A stretch of DNA of 64,000 nt from Nematostella vectensis (GCF_932526225.1 NC_064040.1:7165181-7229180); one strand, 5' to 3'. Shown: positions 22,101 through 34,591, counted from the first letter of the stretch. Made by a program: numbers and translations. The notes: generated by a model not told the origin, from the letters alone.

Positions 22101-22949
22101 ATCAATAGCAGTAATGGTTGTTACTACGAGTACAATTTGATTTAGCATTTTAGAACGCAACAAGACTAAAAAAGAAAAAAAATCTGCTATCTGACCCTCG
22201 GCATGTTGTTAGCATGTTCTTTGGTGAGATCTCAGGCTGGACGTTCTTATAAAAAAGGCCCATAAAGGCTTATTAAAAAAAGTGTAGAGGCCTACATGGT
22301 GCCCAAGTAGCTTTCCTGTGCTGACTGAATACCATTGCTGTTTGTACGAGATTCAAAAGCTACACTGGAATTTCCCGTTGTTTTCCTTTCCTCTCAACAT
22401 AATGCTGAATGAATGCGGGCTGTTTTTGGCAGTAATATTAGCTCTCAACACGATGCTAACTCTTTGGATGCTGGCTGTTTTTGGCAGTAAAACTATTGCT
22501 GTTTGCCAAAGCTTTATAGCTCCAATGGAATTTCCTGTTATTCTTTCTTGAGAAGGTCATAGGAGTGGTATCGGATTCGCTAAATCACACTTGGGGGGCT
22601 TGCCGATTTCTCGCGTTTATTTACTTTGTTCTGAGATCTTTAAACTCATTTCATCCCTCATTACAAATACCTCTTACTCCTAAACCTCTCATACTGGTTC
22701 AACTAACGACGGTACCTAACCATTATTCTATTTCTGATTTTAGGTATGTTAGCTGATAGGTCTGGATCATACCGCGTCGCATTTTTCGTGTCTGGGGGAA
22801 TCACTCTCCTTTCTACACTCGCCTACTTACCCGAAATATACAAGGACGTTCAAGTCATATGCAAAGCCAAGCAACAGGGCCCCGAGGACAGATTGGACTC
22901 AGTCTTTGATAATCCCACTTGTACGGACTATGAGGTGACGCCTCTGTGA
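19185..22949 (+). CDS. SLC16/monocarboxylate-transporter-like MFS protein A (first exon not found)
   Basis: Exons: 19185-19354, 19550-20127, 20764-21142, 22744-22949; about 444 codons with matching phases. The first listed exon starts after a good acceptor (actgtttctAG) and needs two bases from an upstream exon, which I could not place, so the ATG is unknown. Landmarks: the TM1 region SLYSWVVLACAFAIVW, a degenerate form of the SLC16 TM1 motif; the diagnostic TM4-TM5 motif ERYFKKRRSLAIGAISAGVG; LADGAFRTTINILFM in the second half; and a cytoplasmic tail ending TDYEVTPL. About 12 membrane segments are expected. The substrate is unknown; charged substrate-site residues of true lactate carriers were not verified. 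Its closest relative here is the convergent gene at 23994-29045, which has the same intron positions for the shared exons (protein B has one extra intron before YFKKKR). Confidence 0.85.
20355..20702 (+). repeat. (CTGT/CCGT)n microsatellite, intron of transporter A
   Basis: About 350 bp of ctgtctgtgtctgtccgtc-type tetranucleotide repeat, ending 60 bp before the exon-3 acceptor. Long open frames here on both strands (Ser/Val/Cys-rich or Thr/Asp/Arg-rich) are repeat artefacts. Confidence 0.95.
21186..21401. mobile_element. MITE with GCATTCACACCA termini
   Basis: The left end gcattcacaccagcacttaa and right end ttttggtgtgaatgc are inverted. Subterminal aaaccagttt / aaactggttt repeats add to the hairpin. 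It lies in the last intron of transporter A, 43 bp after the exon-3 donor. Confidence 0.65.
21533..21870 (+). repeat. Dispersed repeat, copy 1 (partner at 53430-53670)
   Basis: It shares aaacgcaagactagt, ttgttttgaaatggcggcgt, accggcgaactgtcacattt, tggcgaatgctaagaaaact and gagcacgcgcatgcgcata, in order, with the inverse copy at 53430-53670. A short frame MAAFYRRTVTFWRMLRKLDQ starts in it and stops at TAA. The element type is unknown. Confidence 0.7.
21986..22252. mobile_element. TTATAAGAACGTC MITE, copy 1
   Basis: Terminal inverted repeats TTATAAGAACGTC / GACGTTCTTATAA. The body is colinear with the copy at 41243-41522 (aattttc..., ggttgttactacgag, ttggtgagatctca). There is no coding capacity. 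It lies in the last intron of transporter A. Confidence 0.8.
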
Positions 22950-23125
22950 GATAATCTGGGTGGTATAGTGGTTAGCATACTGGCCTCCCAGTGCTGCGGC
23001 CCGAGTTAAAATTCCTGCTCTGAGCTCGGGAACTTTTCTTGATTAACTTGCCGTTTTTTCCCCTAGGAATCAGCCCTTCCCCCTTTCAATTATCAAACGG
23101 TCTATCCCTTATCTATGCTGGCTAG
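22950..23125 (+). repeat. tRNA-derived SINE-like fragment
   Basis: Starting right after the transporter A stop, tgggtggtatagtggttagc matches a tRNA A box, and gagttaaaattcctgctc sits where a B box would be (degenerate). The flanking stems do not fold into a complete tRNA. It is called a decayed SINE rather than a tRNA gene. Confidence 0.4.
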
Positions 23126-23126
23126 A

Positions 23127-23355
23127 ATAGACCGTTTTCACGATGTTGCGCGCGCATCCAAAATGGCGGGCCACAGCTGATCCAAAATGCGAGGTATGGG
23201 GTATTTAACTGTAGCGCCAATTTGACCATAGCGCTCTGAAAGCATTTTGTATAGCTTCGTTTGTAAACTCCATATCGTAAGCAAATTTGTATCAGCGGTG
23301 CCCCGCCAGTCAGTAGCATTTTGGATGCGTGAAAAACATCGTGAAAACGGTCTAT
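23127..23355. mobile_element. MITE with ATAGACCGTTTTCACGATGTT termini
   Basis: The two ends are a near-perfect inverted repeat of about 21 bp, followed inward by gcatccaaaatg / cattttggatgcg. It lies between the convergent transporter genes. No coding capacity. Confidence 0.8.
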
Positions 23356-23993
23356 GCAGATGAGAATGCAATTCCGATTCCCGAGGGATTACCTAGGATG
23401 TGTGCTGTGTGATCACCTGCAATAAAGGACAATTTGTTTGGGACAAAAGCCGAAAACACATATTTGTTTAACATCGATCGTCGGATTATTTAAAAAATGA
23501 GCCCCCCTCCCCCTAGGGGAGTGTCCCACAAACTCCACTGTCACCAAAAAATCCGTCATTGATCGGTGGGGGAGGGGAGGGAAGTGGAGAAAGACTTCGT
23601 GCGAAAATTTGTTATGTGAACCCCTTTGTCCCAAAGTAAATTGTCCATGATTGAAGTCTAGACGTATTTAGGAAGAATCATTGAGTGAGGATAATAAATT
23701 ATTGTGGGGGTTGATTATAGATTAATAAACTGTTTAAAACGGTTGTTATTTACTACAGTTACTGCGTATTTATTACAAAAAATTAAACGTGTGCGCTGTT
23801 AAGCAGACTTTTTTTATTATTCACTAGAGCACAAATAAGTCTCTAGACTTTTCTTTACTTTTTTTATAAAAATGACATTATTTTACCGAAACTAAATTAG
23901 AATTGAGAGCCAAGCTTGAAACCATTTTTTGATCACGCTCTCCTTGCTATCGTCATCTTCATTACGTAAGGTGCATACCCTCGTGAAGACAAA

Positions 23994-26900
23994 TCATAAC
24001 CTCGTGACGACAAATGAAGGCCTATTTGACCCACCACTACCTCCTAAGGCGGGATTGTCACTCATCTCAAGTTCCTCGGCTCCCGAACCCTGTTTGATAT
24101 GCCTCAGTTTAGAGATACACGTCGGTACCAAGCGCACAGCGGCTGCTACCAAAAGCACAATACCACTCATGTAGAATGCTGACGTGTAAGAGCCTGATTG
24201 GTCGGCCATCAAACCTGTAAAGATGACAAAGTCAATTCACCCTGCGAAAAAATAGGAGAAAAAGTAGAATCGCACTAAACCAAACTCTAAAGGGTCTTAT
24301 GGAAAGTGGTAATATAGAAAAACCTCGCTAACTCGAACTCTGATGAGTCTTATAGGTAGTGGTGATATAGTAGAACCTCGCTAACTCGAACTCTGATGAG
24401 TCTTATAGGTAGTGGTGATATAGTAGAACCTCGCTAACTCGAACTCTGATGAGTCTTATAGGTAGTGGTGATATAGTAGAACCTCGCTAACTCGAACTCT
24501 GATGAGTCTTATAGGTAGTGGTGATATAGTAGAACCTCGCTAACTCGAACTCTGATGAGTCTTATAGGTAGTGGTGATATAGTAGAACCCCGCGGGGTCA
24601 AGTTATCGGGGTCAACAATTAGCTGCTTATTGTAATGCATATACACGTTTTACACACCGCCCCGTATAGACGAGTCCCTCCATCAGCTTTATCAGTCATA
24701 ATAAAAGCTAGTTGCACTATCCTATAACGCGCACTCGAGATGCATTCGGGGCAACCAATGTTCATGATTTAAAATTTGGCCTACTGTCCATCAAGACAGT
24801 ACATTATACATGATATAACTTTAACAATGAGCCGTGTTGTACAAGGGCAAAAGGGCCTAAACGGCAACGCTATTCCATGAATAGTAACACAAATTTGTCT
24901 TTGATAGGCTTCATTTTCAAAAGCGTTATTACTTAATTCATTTCAATCCATGTTCAGTGAATCACGGAAGAAAATGGTTTAAAATATTGACTAAAAAAAA
25001 GATATCATGCTGTCGTCCAGGCCTCTTTTGGGTAACGCGACCAAACAAATCATACCTGCCACAGGAGGACCGGCACCTTGAAATATAGCAGTAACAGTCA
25101 CGGCTTGCGAGTACGCTATAGCAGCCTTGTCACGTGACCCACCAGCGTCTACAAAGATTATCGTTATTGTTGTACGAAACGCTCCGTCAGCTAGTCCGCT
25201 GACCACTGAAAAAGCTATAAGATGAGCATAGCTAGTGGCCTGGGTCAGAAGCATGACAGAAATGGCTGCGAGAACCTGGGTACTTAGATTGATGTATGAG
25301 ACATTGATCCTCGGGGAATCACACAGGGGTCCCGTGATTAGACGAGCAATAACTGTAGCAGCGCCCATGTAAGTGTAGAGGAAAGAGGATCTAGTGGCGG
25401 GGAAGCCAATCTCGCCAGCAAACTTCACCTGAAAGGAAGATGAAACAGATGATATACTATCGGAAGATTTTGCAAAGGGCTTGTAACACCACATAACCTA
25501 ATACGCTCCATAGCGAGGGTTATTCTTGAACGAGTAGGGGACTTGCGCTAAGAGATCACGTGACCTTTCTGGGTGGCAAATTTAAACCAAAAAATTCACA
25601 GAAATGACTGCGCGCGGCGCACAGAGAACGGCGGAATAAAATCTATAAATGAAACTGAACCCTTTCTAAAAAAATATATAAACTGGCATTTGTTTTAAGC
25701 ATTGAAAAGAATTTGCTATTTGTTGCTGTTATTTTGCCGCTAACTAGCGCGCGTCTTAGCGCGGGCTACTTTGCCAACCAAAAAGTAATGTAGTGATCTC
25801 TTAGCGCATGCCCCCATTCAACATTCCGGCTCGCGAACCTTGATTGTCGAGAGTCTGTGTCAGGACTAGGTGAGGCACTTATTGCTGTGACGCAGGAGCA
25901 GCATACTAATCTTGACATCGCTTTTTAAAACTCTCTTTCCTTTCCATTCACGAGCATCCGCGGCAGAATATATGCGGGTGTTTGGTTCGATTTTGGTTTG
26001 GGGTCTTGTTCCGCAGCCTCACTTTGAAAAATGAGGCCGCGAGAGACTAGAACTAAATTTCAGTTTGACAGATTGACAGACGAACAATCGAAGATTGTGC
26101 CATGTTTTGACATGGGACTCGTAATCTCTCGTACGGTGTTCGTGGTCAATAAATCAACAAGAGGAGTGCACAAACTTTTTAGAGTTTGATTTTTAGAGCA
26201 CATTTCGGTAAGTTTGGAAAAATGTTCACTCTTCAGTTACTTGGGACGAGTTACCACAGCTTTCAAAGAGTGTTGAAGGAGAATTTAATTTCAGACCGAT
26301 TTTGCCGACTTATGAGCCGGGTCGGAAGCGTACCATCCGTACCAGCACACGTGCCATGGTCGCGTCTCCCGCAGTCGATGGAGATCTCGACAAAATTGGA
26401 CACTAAACAAGCAAAACGAGCATCCTAACTCAATGCCTAAATACTCTAGCTCACTTGGCTATGGGCTGTACGGCGTTTGGGAAAACTTATCAGTTCAAAA
26501 CAATGACCCAATGCCTTCTAGTAATTGCTGAAGCGCATGCAACAAGTTTTAGCAAACCCAAGTGATACTAAAAGGTGAAAAACACCTTGACAGAAAAGCT
26601 TATACTGTAAAACATTCAAAACACAATTATTATATCGTTTTGTTCATAAATCCAGGCTGTTGTGTTATTTTATAAATCTGACCAAATAGGACGTGGAGGA
26701 AATGGATAAGCAAAAAAAATCCCTACCAATCATGACTCTCGATGAAAAAAATAATGACTAATATATTGCCAAAACCTCTAACAATTAGCCTTCCTTACGT
26801 TTATTGGTATTTTTAGCGAAGAAAAACTTAGCGCGATGCGATAAGCTCCGCCATCTTTTTTGTGTTTGTTTCAAAATGACAGAAACAAGAGGGAGTAGCA

Positions 26901-29045
26901 GGGGTAAGACCACGGGCGCAAGGAATTCAACAATCCCAAATAAAATTTAAGATTGTGCCAGCTATTCAAATCTCGATAACAAAAAAAAAACGCCTAAAGG
27001 TAAACTTCTCTCGCTACTTTCTTAAATTTCAAGCTTAGCTGCAATCAGCGACAAAACTGTCGAAAATTTAGCCCTTCAAATGCAGTTTCAGATGGAAATC
27101 TAAACCACGTAGCATAGTGACTTTGATATCTTCCCCTCTCCATCCCAACCCCCTCTCCCCCAAAGAGACAGCGACTTTTAATGGGGGGAAGGGGGATGTG
27201 AGTAATAAAAAGTTCCCATATTGTAAATTATTTCAGTAAGACTACTTTTTAGATGTCATTTTCAACAGGTTTTGTCGCTGATTATGGCTGCATGTATACC
27301 ATGTAGCGTTTGAACAAAACTGAAGCAACTGTATATCACTGTCGCAGCATTTCCTTTCTATAAGAGACTTCTAGTTTAAGGGAGGTCCTTACTATAAAGT
27401 TACCCATGACTTACCAGGTGTATCGGTGCGTTGTACATGCCAAACGTGGCCAGGCAAATAGACATTGCAGCAATCTGAAACTTGGGAACCTTCCACAAGG
27501 ACCAATCAAACTGTTCACTTAAATGTTTCTTTTTGCTCTCCTTGTCCATGGGCTGCACAGGTAATACTGCCTGATCTCTCCTAACAGTACTTTCAATAAC
27601 ATCCGGAGAATAAGCTAGCGTGCAAACGCATGAGCCTACGTATAGACAGGCCAGCAATCTCATAGCGTCTCTCCACCCGAAGGTATCGACGAAGTATTGC
27701 GCAAGAGGTGGAATCGTCATAACACCAAGACCGGCTCCTGCCGTCACTATGCCAACCGCCATGGAACGCTTCTTTTTGAAGTACCTGTACGCCGAGAAAA
27801 CATAAAGGAATCCCGAAAGTCTTTTGGGAAGTAAAGAAAAAGGGGGAGGGGCCAATTCAAGTGGTAGCTAGAGACAGCCTGTTCTTGGGCGAGAGCGCGG
27901 GAAACCTGTGGTATTTTTTAGCGCGCGGATAAATCTAACTGTCAACAGTCTGCTCAATAATTGTACCCTCACTAACAATAATTAACTTACCTTGGAATAG
28001 AAAACATAACTGGGATAAACATGAAAGATCCGCCGACACCGAACGCCAAAGAAAATACAAAATACATTGGTATGATGTTATACAGGAGAGCGGTGGCCAA
28101 GAGCGAGCAGCAACGAATGATGTGTCCGATCCCGGACACGACTCGGACATCCAGGCGTGTGCACAGGAAGCCCGTCACTACAGACATGATAAGGATCGTT
28201 CCAACGGACAAAGACCCTAAGAGGGCTGCAGAATAAAGGCTGTCAAAAATATACGGAAAGAAAGACAAGATAATAAGGAATTTAGGACTTAGTTAGCAGA
28301 CAGTGCGATAATGGATCAAATGCGGAGGAAAGGGTACCCTGGTCCCAGAGCCTCGAGCGTCTCTCTATTTAGTGGCAAGCGAGGTTACGCTGGCCACTGA
28401 ATAGAGAGACGCTCGAGGCTCTGGGACCAGGGTAAGAAAAGGGAGAAGCAAATGCATTGCAAAAGTAGAATATACATGGTCAGATGAATATAAAGCCATC
28501 AAATGTTTTAAAGAAGGAGACCAAACCTATTGCAGAGAACCTAACAGAATCCGGATAGGGTTAACAAATTAGCGACAAGCGGCACACAAATATCCAAATT
28601 GGAATATTCACAAATACACTTTTACAACCACGACAACTACAAACATTCGACTACCGACAAATCGCGGAAATGTTTACTGACTCGCGAAGAGGGGGGGGTA
28701 TTACATGACGTCAGAAATTTTAGTCAGTTTACCTTTTTGTGTGTGTCATTTTTTTAGGATTGCAGGTGCGAAGCCCACCCCCCCCCCCCCCCCCCCCCCC
28801 CAGGCAGGCATCTAGATCGTGTTGACAAATACATGATTCCTCTTCAAAAGTAAAATTGCACTGAATTTTCACGTACCAACATTTCCACGTGTTTCATTGA
28901 ATTCATCCATAAGAGCGGGAAGGAAGATTCCAAACGAGCGATTAAACCCGTGTGTCAACCAGGCATGTAGCACCCCACACATAAGAACAACCCAGGCCCA
29001 CGGCCCGTCCTGGCGGTGCGGAGGCCTGGGTAACTTCAGACCCAT
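23994..29045 (-). CDS. SLC16/monocarboxylate-transporter-like MFS protein B, complete
   Basis: Exons: 28877-29045, 27991-28225, 27415-27784, 25056-25428, 23994-24214; total 1368 nt, 455 aa, all GT-AG and in phase. It starts MGLKLPRPPHRQDGPWAWVV; DGPWAW fits the SLC16 TM1 signature. The second signature is RYFKKKRSMAVGIVTAGAGL. Other landmarks are LADGAFRTTITIIFV, GPPVAGLMADQSGSYTSAFY and a short cytoplasmic tail ending FVVTRL. The family is 12-pass proton-linked carriers of short monocarboxylates and related solutes, but several SLC16 members carry other substrates, so the solute is left open. The intron before GSLSVGTIL matches paralogue A. Introns hold a 100-bp palindrome (28335), a poly-C run (28779-28802) and a 53-bp minisatellite. 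Confidence 0.92.
24306..24600. repeat. 53-bp minisatellite, about 5.5 copies, in transporter B last intron
   Basis: Units start at 24306, 24359, 24412, 24465, 24518 and 24571 (gtggtgatatagtagaacct then cgctaactcgaactctgatg). The inner copies are identical and the first diverges, which is the pattern left by recent unequal exchange. Confidence 0.95.
28335..28434. mobile_element. 100-bp near-perfect palindrome in transporter B intron 1
   Basis: The arms of about 42 bp (taccctggtcccagagcctc...) differ at a single base and surround a short loop (aagcgaggttacgct). Typical of a very short foldback MITE. It would form a stable hairpin in the pre-mRNA. Confidence 0.85.
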
Positions 29046-30229
29046 ACTACCTTGAAATAAAAACTATTTATGAATTCAAATAAATGAAGAATAAAATAGC
29101 CTGCTAGCCGACTCTCTGGGGTTTCGGGTTTCCTTAAAAAAAAGTCGCATTTGATGTTTTGTTTGCTACTACCCACTAAGTACTTTTAGAGAAATTTTCT
29201 GGCTTATTAGATGAGTAATGGGCTTATTTGAAGCGTCATGTCATGTTTCATGTTTTTTCGTCATGTCCTGCAGCGTATGTTGGGCGCTTGGCATCACGGA
29301 GGTTTTTTTGACAGCAGTATTTATTATCCTTTTCCAAGTTGCCAAACTGCCAAGTTATTGATTTGGATTTTATTATCCTTCTTTTGGATGGTTTCATGCT
29401 GATAATAATCAGACTCAGGAAAACGTTGATAAAATAATAAAATTCAAACTAATAACTTTATTTATATACCTCTATTGCCGTTATCCTGAATCAGATTTTG
29501 AGCGTGCAACGTCCGAAAGAAGGATTGCTAGTCCAAAATCTCAATCGTAAACTCTCAGACTGGGTAATCTTTCGCTGTCGATTGAGACATCAATAAGAAG
29601 TGTAGTTTAAGTGTTCCTTACCTTTCTGGCTATCTTGGGATTATGGTGAGAGCTGGTTAGGCCAATTTTACAAGGCGCATCTAGCTTTCTGTTTGGTACG
29701 TGTACGACGTAAAACCATCACATGACCCTATAGCTTTCTTGCGGTGTCACACAAGTCAAGTGTCACACAAGTAAAGTGTCACACAAGTCAAGTGTCACAC
29801 AAGTAAAGTAATTCGATACGCGCTGGACACAGTGCAGAGTGTTGACAGTGCTACATCGAATGTTTTAAATACGTACCAACTCCCACCCCAAATAAGCGCC
29901 TCCCACGACCTCGAATTTTGCAAAAAGCGCCCCCTTCCCTCCCCCTAAAGAAGATTTAAACAAAAACACCATTTGAATGTTGTAAATCTACATTTTATTT
30001 GAATCGCTTTAACATGCTCACATAACGGAGAGCAAATTTCTTTCGGTCATCTTTTTTACTGTCAGTTTATCGCGAATAAAGTTTTGTTCTCAATCAATTC
30101 AGAAGCTGGTATTTTCCGCTGAAATGAAATGGCCCTTATTCGAATCATTACGGTATTAAATTTACCTTACCGCAGACTTCAAGAGCCTCATGAAGCTCCG
30201 CCTAAAAGCATTTCTCGCGGGTGACACAT
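29046..30229. other. Intergenic; promoter side of transporter B
   Basis: AT-rich sequence with a 17-bp tandem (gtgtcacacaagtMaa, about four copies) at 29752-29815. No gene recognised. The transporter B promoter should lie near its left end. Confidence 0.5.
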
Positions 30230-30480
30230 GTATCACCCATAAATGTAATAACACCCATAAATGTAATAACACCCATAAATGAAATAACAACCATAAATGT
30301 TATAACAACCATAAATGTAATAACAGTCACCCATAAATGTTATAACAACTATAAATGTAATAACACATCGCCCATAAATGTAATAAACAGTCAACCATAA
30401 ATGTAAGAACACGTCGCCCATAAATGTTATAAACGTTAATCATAAATGTAATAACACGTCGCCCATAAATGTTATAACTC
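30230..30480. repeat. (ccataaatgtaataaca)n short-unit array
   Basis: About 13 loose copies of a 16-25 bp unit, cccataaatgtaataacac, with variable spacers (gtcg, gtca). Its open frame on the minus strand (Tyr/Ile/Gly repeats) is an artefact. Confidence 0.85.
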
Positions 30481-30509
30481 ATAATTTTGACTCGTAGAAA
30501 CAAAATTAA

Positions 30510-31975
30510 ACAACCAAACTTGGCAGATGTCTTGTAGGTGTCAAGTCAGCATGACGTCATCGATGACGTCATTAAAAACGGCAATACTCATATCTCATCA
30601 TATAAACATAATAGTTCGGTCTAACTTGGCAGATGTCATGTAGGTATCAAGGGAGGTGCAACGATATGTCAACTCAGCATAACGTCACCGATGACGTCAT
30701 TAAAAAAACGGCAATACTCATATCTCATTATATAAACATAACAGTTCGGTCTAACTTGGCAGATGTCATGTAGGTGTCAAGGGAGGTGCAACGATATGTC
30801 AACTGATCATGACGTCAACGATGACGTTACTAAAAATGGCAATATCCATATATAATCATAGAAACATCATAAGGCGGTCTTACTTGGCCGATGTCATGTA
30901 GGTGTCAAGGGGGTGCAACGATATGTCAATTGAGCATCATGACGTCAACGATGACGTTACTAAAAGCGGCAATATCCATATCTAATCATAGAAACATCAT
31001 AAGGCGGTCTAACTTGGCCGATGTCATGTAGGTGCCAAGGGGGTGCAACGATATGTCAATTGAGCATCATGACGTCAACGATGACGTTACTAAAAGCGGC
31101 AATATCCATATCTAATCATAGAAACATCATAAGGCGGTCTAACTTGGCCGATGTCATGTAGGTGCCAAGGGGGTGCAACGATATGTCAATTGAGCATCAT
31201 GACGTCAACGATGACGTTACTAAAAGCGGCAATATCCATATCTAATCATAGAAACATCATAAGGCGGTCTAACTTGGCCGATGTCATGTAGGTGCCAAGG
31301 GGGTGCAACGATATGTCAATTGAGCATCATGACGTCAACGATGACGTTACTAAAAGCGGCAATATCCATATCTAATCATAGAAACATCATAAGGCGGTCT
31401 AACTTGGCCGATGTCATGTAGGTGTCAAGGGGGTGCAACGATATGTCAATTGAGCATCATCACGTCAACGATGACGTTACTAAAAGCGGCAATATCCATA
31501 TCTAATCATAGAAACATCATAAGGCGGTCTAACTTGGCCGATGTCATGTAGGTGCCAAGGGGGTGCAACGATATGTCAATTGAGCATCATGACGTCAACG
31601 ATGACGTTACTAAAAGCGGCAATATCCATATCTAATCATAGAAACATCATAAGGCGGTCTAACTTGGCCGATGTCATGTAGTGTCAAGGGAGGTGCAACG
31701 ATATGTCAATTGAGCATCATGACGTCAACGATGACGTTACTAAAAGCGGCAATATCCATATCTAATCATAGAAACATCATAAGGCGGTCTAACTTGGCCG
31801 ATGTCATGTAGGTGCCAAGGGGGTGCAACGATATGTCAATTGAGCATCATGACGTCAACGATGACGTTACTAAAAGCGGCAATATCCATATCTAATCATA
31901 GAAACATCATAAGGCGGTCTAACTTGGCCGATGTCATGTAGTGTCAAGGGGGGTGCAACGATATGGTGCCTCGGC
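30510..31975. repeat. 130-bp satellite array, about 11 copies
   Basis: The anchor 'atgacgttac' falls at 30821, 30951, 31081, 31211, 31341, 31471, 31601, 31731 and 31861, exactly 130 bp apart. Two or three diverged units precede it. Each unit carries a tandem of TGACGTCA-like sites (gacgtcaacgatgacgtta). Central units are nearly identical and the edges diverge. The right edge breaks into a dispersed element at about 32010. Confidence 0.97.
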
Positions 31976-32009
31976 GTGACGTCATTAAAAACGGCAATAC
32001 TCATAGCTC

Positions 32010-32210
32010 TATCGGAATTCTTTCGTGCCAATTTATAATTTGCTGCGAGCTTTTGATCTCATTTTATGTATAGTTAAACATCCAACATATTTTAGGTGCG
32101 ACACTTTTAAGAGTGTAATTTTTGCATTCGAGGCTATACAAATAAAACTTGTCGATAGAATTTTTTCTTACTTTCACAGATTAAACTTGATTATAATTAC
32201 AACTCGCTAG
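32010..32210 (+). repeat. Dispersed-element fragment (partner inside 59519-60392)
   Basis: About 200 bp (tctttcgtgccaatttataa ... gattataattacaactcgct) reappears inverted and diverged at 59785-59975, within the foldback element of the TMEM62 intron. This copy lacks the long inverted arms. Confidence 0.8.
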
Positions 32211-32630
32211 CAAAGCGCTGTTTAGGTTGATATCTTTAAAGCCATCTAGAATTAACTTCAAACTTGGGTTATTTGCCAGATCCCGCAAACGCGCTTTCTT
32301 TGTTTTGTACTAGTACATTACATACACATTTCATGTCTAATGACGTCTCGAATCGCGCAACATTCCTGCATGCGAAACTGAATAAGATAAAAAGGTCTCC
32401 GCTTAGTTTATTTATCGCCCTTTTCGTTTTTTTCTCTTATATGGCTTCCTGAGACACAGCAGATTCAGCTTAGAAATATGATATTAGTATTAGCGAGTGT
32501 GACTACTACGTCAAATAACACGTGGCTACAAGAATGCGTATAATTTTATCATTTTTCCTACGCAGGAAAGTCGTGCGATTCAAGAAGTACTATTATACAC
32601 GCTACGAGCCTCGTGACAACATTTTGCACA

Positions 32631-33371
32631 GGTAACCCAAGCACTCGGTTTGTATTCTAGTATTCACTAATATCCAATCAGAAAGCAGCAAATAGAAGCC
32701 AGCGGAGTGCAACCAAAATGTCCCACAAAACACGGTCAAATAACATGATGTAAATTTGTCTTGTTATCCAAGCTTGGTGAAAATCTTACGATAACTACGG
32801 TTGTTGCATGGAAACGAATCCAGCTCAAAACTCGAGAACTTGGAAATGTTGAGATAAAGCGGTGCTCTCTTCAGTAGTTACTATATGTTTATATGTTTTC
32901 AAAGCTATTTTTGTCAACTTGCATGGATTTAAGTGCGGGGGACAGTAGAAAAAAAATCGGATTCGCTGTTTACGCCTGACTACAAGTTTTATCGGCAAAT
33001 GTCAAGATTTATAGCAAAAAATACAAACGACAGTCTCATTTTCATATGTAATTGAAGTAACCTAGGTAATATCAAACACAAGTTTAATGGTAGGACTTAC
33101 ACTGCTCTTGTAAGTGGTTTGTTTGCTTTTTGTTTTTCGTTTCTTCGTAGTAACTTTAGACGTTTTTCTGCAAATTGAGTTGGGAAATTTTTTTTTGCTT
33201 GTCCAGATTCGTTGAGCTCAAACCAGTCTTTTTGCCGATCCCAAAAAAGACAATAATAAAGTGAGTCCACTATGAAGTCTATTTTCTTTAATTTTCCATT
33301 TTTTCATCACTATACAAATCCTCTTGCGTACTAGAATACAAACCGAGTGCTTGCGTTACCTGTGCATTTTG
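32631..33371. mobile_element. TIR element with TTTTGCACAGGTAAC ends
   Basis: About 41-bp inverted repeats (ttttgcacaggtaacccaag ... ttctagta at 32632-32672; its complement at 33330-33371) flank about 660 bp of AT-rich DNA with no recognised ORF. Probably a non-autonomous DNA transposon. Confidence 0.7.
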
Positions 33372-34591
33372 ATAATGAGGTGACGAATATCGTGGTGTAT
33401 AAGAGTACATACCACGGAAAACTATGGGAAATTTATTTTTATTGTATGATTTTGCTGACAGCTATCTTGGAAAACCTCCGATGCCCAAACAATTTCGGTT
33501 CTCAATTAATACTCTTACTATACTTAACAAGAAAAAAAAATACCGCTTGTTTCTTGAAATAGCGGAGGAACTGGATGAGTCGGAAAAAAGAAAATACAGC
33601 TGCTCATGTTGCTCAAGTTGCTATGACGACTATATAAGCTAGAAAACGTTTTTTTGGGTACAATAAATACTTTCTGGAACATAAGAATCGATCTTATTTG
33701 GTGTGCAAAAAATACGAATATGAAAACCATAAAGGGATGGGTAAATAAAATTTATGAAGGGGTTATGGAAATACTCATTATCAATGTAATATCAATTTCA
33801 AAGCAATCTTTTATATGATTTTGAGCAAAATAATATCAACGTTATATGGAAAGAAATAAGAAAGTCGAGTCATTTAGAATTAATAAAATTGCTGTTTTAT
33901 TCGTCTGCAATGTATCTTAACTGTGACTGTGTGATGTTCAAAATTTATTGCCAATCTATTGTGAGAACCGCCAACTCTCCATATTAGCTCAGCTTTAGTT
34001 TGTCACCATAATGTTCTTTCGATCTCAGAAAATTGATAAGAAATATAATGAGTGCTTGCCTACTCTACAATTTTGTATTTCAACAAAATACATCAAAGAA
34101 GTATGTGGAGGAGTTGAATTTGTTAATCGGTAATCGGGATGTTCATGGCGGAATCAGATGAGACATAGACGTGGTTCAATATTTAGACAAAACGCTAAAA
34201 AATGTTTATTTGGGAAAAATAGTTTTAAGTAAACTTCCCGTCTCAAAAAAGCTGTTCAAATAACTCTTCTTTTGTTTACGAATGCATTAAAATCCATAGA
34301 TAAGACCATCAAACTGTTTAAGTACCACAAAACAAATATGTCTATTTAAAGGGGATGTGCCCTGCCAGTCTTCGTGGGCCACGGAAAGCTAAGCAATTTA
34401 TAATCACTCTAGGGTGAATTGGTGAATAAAGCCTGATAACTGGCCCTCATTTAGTGTTACTTGGGTATTTATTATTTTTTTTTTCTAACGTGAATTGGCC
34501 GAGGTTCACGAACGATTTTTGGGGGATACCCTTTCGATACCTTTCAAATAGCCTCTCCCTTCTCCCTTATGCATATTACATCCTAGTGTAG

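Noticed and set aside
30510-31975. CRISPR-like array
   Set aside because: The whole 130-bp unit repeats with no unique spacers, there are no cas genes, and the genome is eukaryotic. It is a satellite.
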